From contig JAFTAM010000136.1 of NCBI GenBank assembly GCA_017458675.1, forward strand, positions 1 to 52,820: a stretch of 52,820 nt of DNA. The letters run 5' to 3'. Numbering within the stretch: the stretch's first letter is position 1; each line of letters starts with the position of its first letter. The DNA is from a bacterium. Lineage in GTDB: Bacteria; Vulcanimicrobiota; Xenobia; Xenobiales; Xenobiaceae. Made by a program: the position numbers and the translations under genes. This document shows, in pieces, positions 52,729 to 52,820 of the stretch. The notes beneath the pieces are model-generated. The model saw nothing but the letters and a program-made list of their open reading frames with translations, ran no database searches and had not been told where the DNA came from.

Positions 52729-52820
52729 TATGCATGCTTTGATAATAGGAACATGCGGAAACCGTAAAAAGCGCACAATCCCCCTTACCCCCATAAAACA
52801 TGTCTTTCCTTGATCTAAGC

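Overview
The window (about 50% GC by eye) comes from a Gram-negative-type (diderm), probably anaerobic bacterium. The evidence is a beta-barrel-like exported protein ending in Phe (29376-30152), lipoproteins, a type IV pilin-like protein and a desulfoferrodoxin-type superoxide reductase. I cannot place it in a phylum. It has GlnRS, the trio dnaX-ybaB-recR, a YheU-like protein and gapA-pgk-tpiA-secG. The mixture would fit an uncultured gut or sediment lineage, but this is only a suggestion.

Layout. 1-4011: a TMEM43-like membrane protein with a hexapeptide-repeat tail, then an alr-tcdA pair, all on the minus strand. 4287-8296: a TPR/SEC-C protein and a DUF2339 membrane protein. 8661-15860: an accessory block with two paralogous DNA/RNA non-specific endonucleases that lack signal peptides, two strongly acidic small proteins, two low-complexity secreted proteins and an HD phosphohydrolase. 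15862-18600: a pilin, a secreted coiled-coil protein and a four-gene tRNA cluster (Met, Glu, Val, Glu). 19076-24733: glnS, an MmeI-type DNA methyltransferase without its nuclease domain, and an antitoxin/zeta-toxin pair. 25053-28754: dnaX-yheU-phosphodiesterase-ybaB-recR. 29376-35208: an outer-membrane-type protein, a TPR protein, and a sugar ABC transporter (binding protein and two permeases, no ATPase) with a lytic transglycosylase coupled to it. 35913-39472: the glycolytic operon gapA-pgk-tpiA-secG. 39544-43370: an MBOAT/SGNH acylation pair and a subtilisin. 44018-52629: an HTH/coiled-coil protein, superoxide reductase, a TPR-like protein, a large lipoprotein, an EF-G-like GTPase with a 77-residue neighbour, and a DUF2723 glycosyltransferase-like membrane protein.

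The most striking structure is a dispersed non-coding element of about 250-263 bp, present in about twelve full or partial copies in both orientations and almost always between genes. Each intact copy begins CA(A/C)TGTC, has imperfect terminal inverted repeats of about 20 bp and carries an internal palindrome (GGTTTTCTTTG...CAAAGAAAACC, or a second variant). Four copies are flanked by 10-bp target-site duplications (two perfect, two 9/10). It therefore behaves as a MITE. Its ends resemble those of IS4-family insertion sequences, but no transposase lies in the window. Some copies sit directly against ribosome-binding or leader regions.

A second theme is export without a classical signal peptide. 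Both nucleases share an N-terminal motif (RPEGF...KDVFVR), and the subtilisin starts with a similar leaderless segment. Many start codons here are TTG or GTG. I moved several starts to codons with a ribosome-binding site or to the start of a signal peptide.
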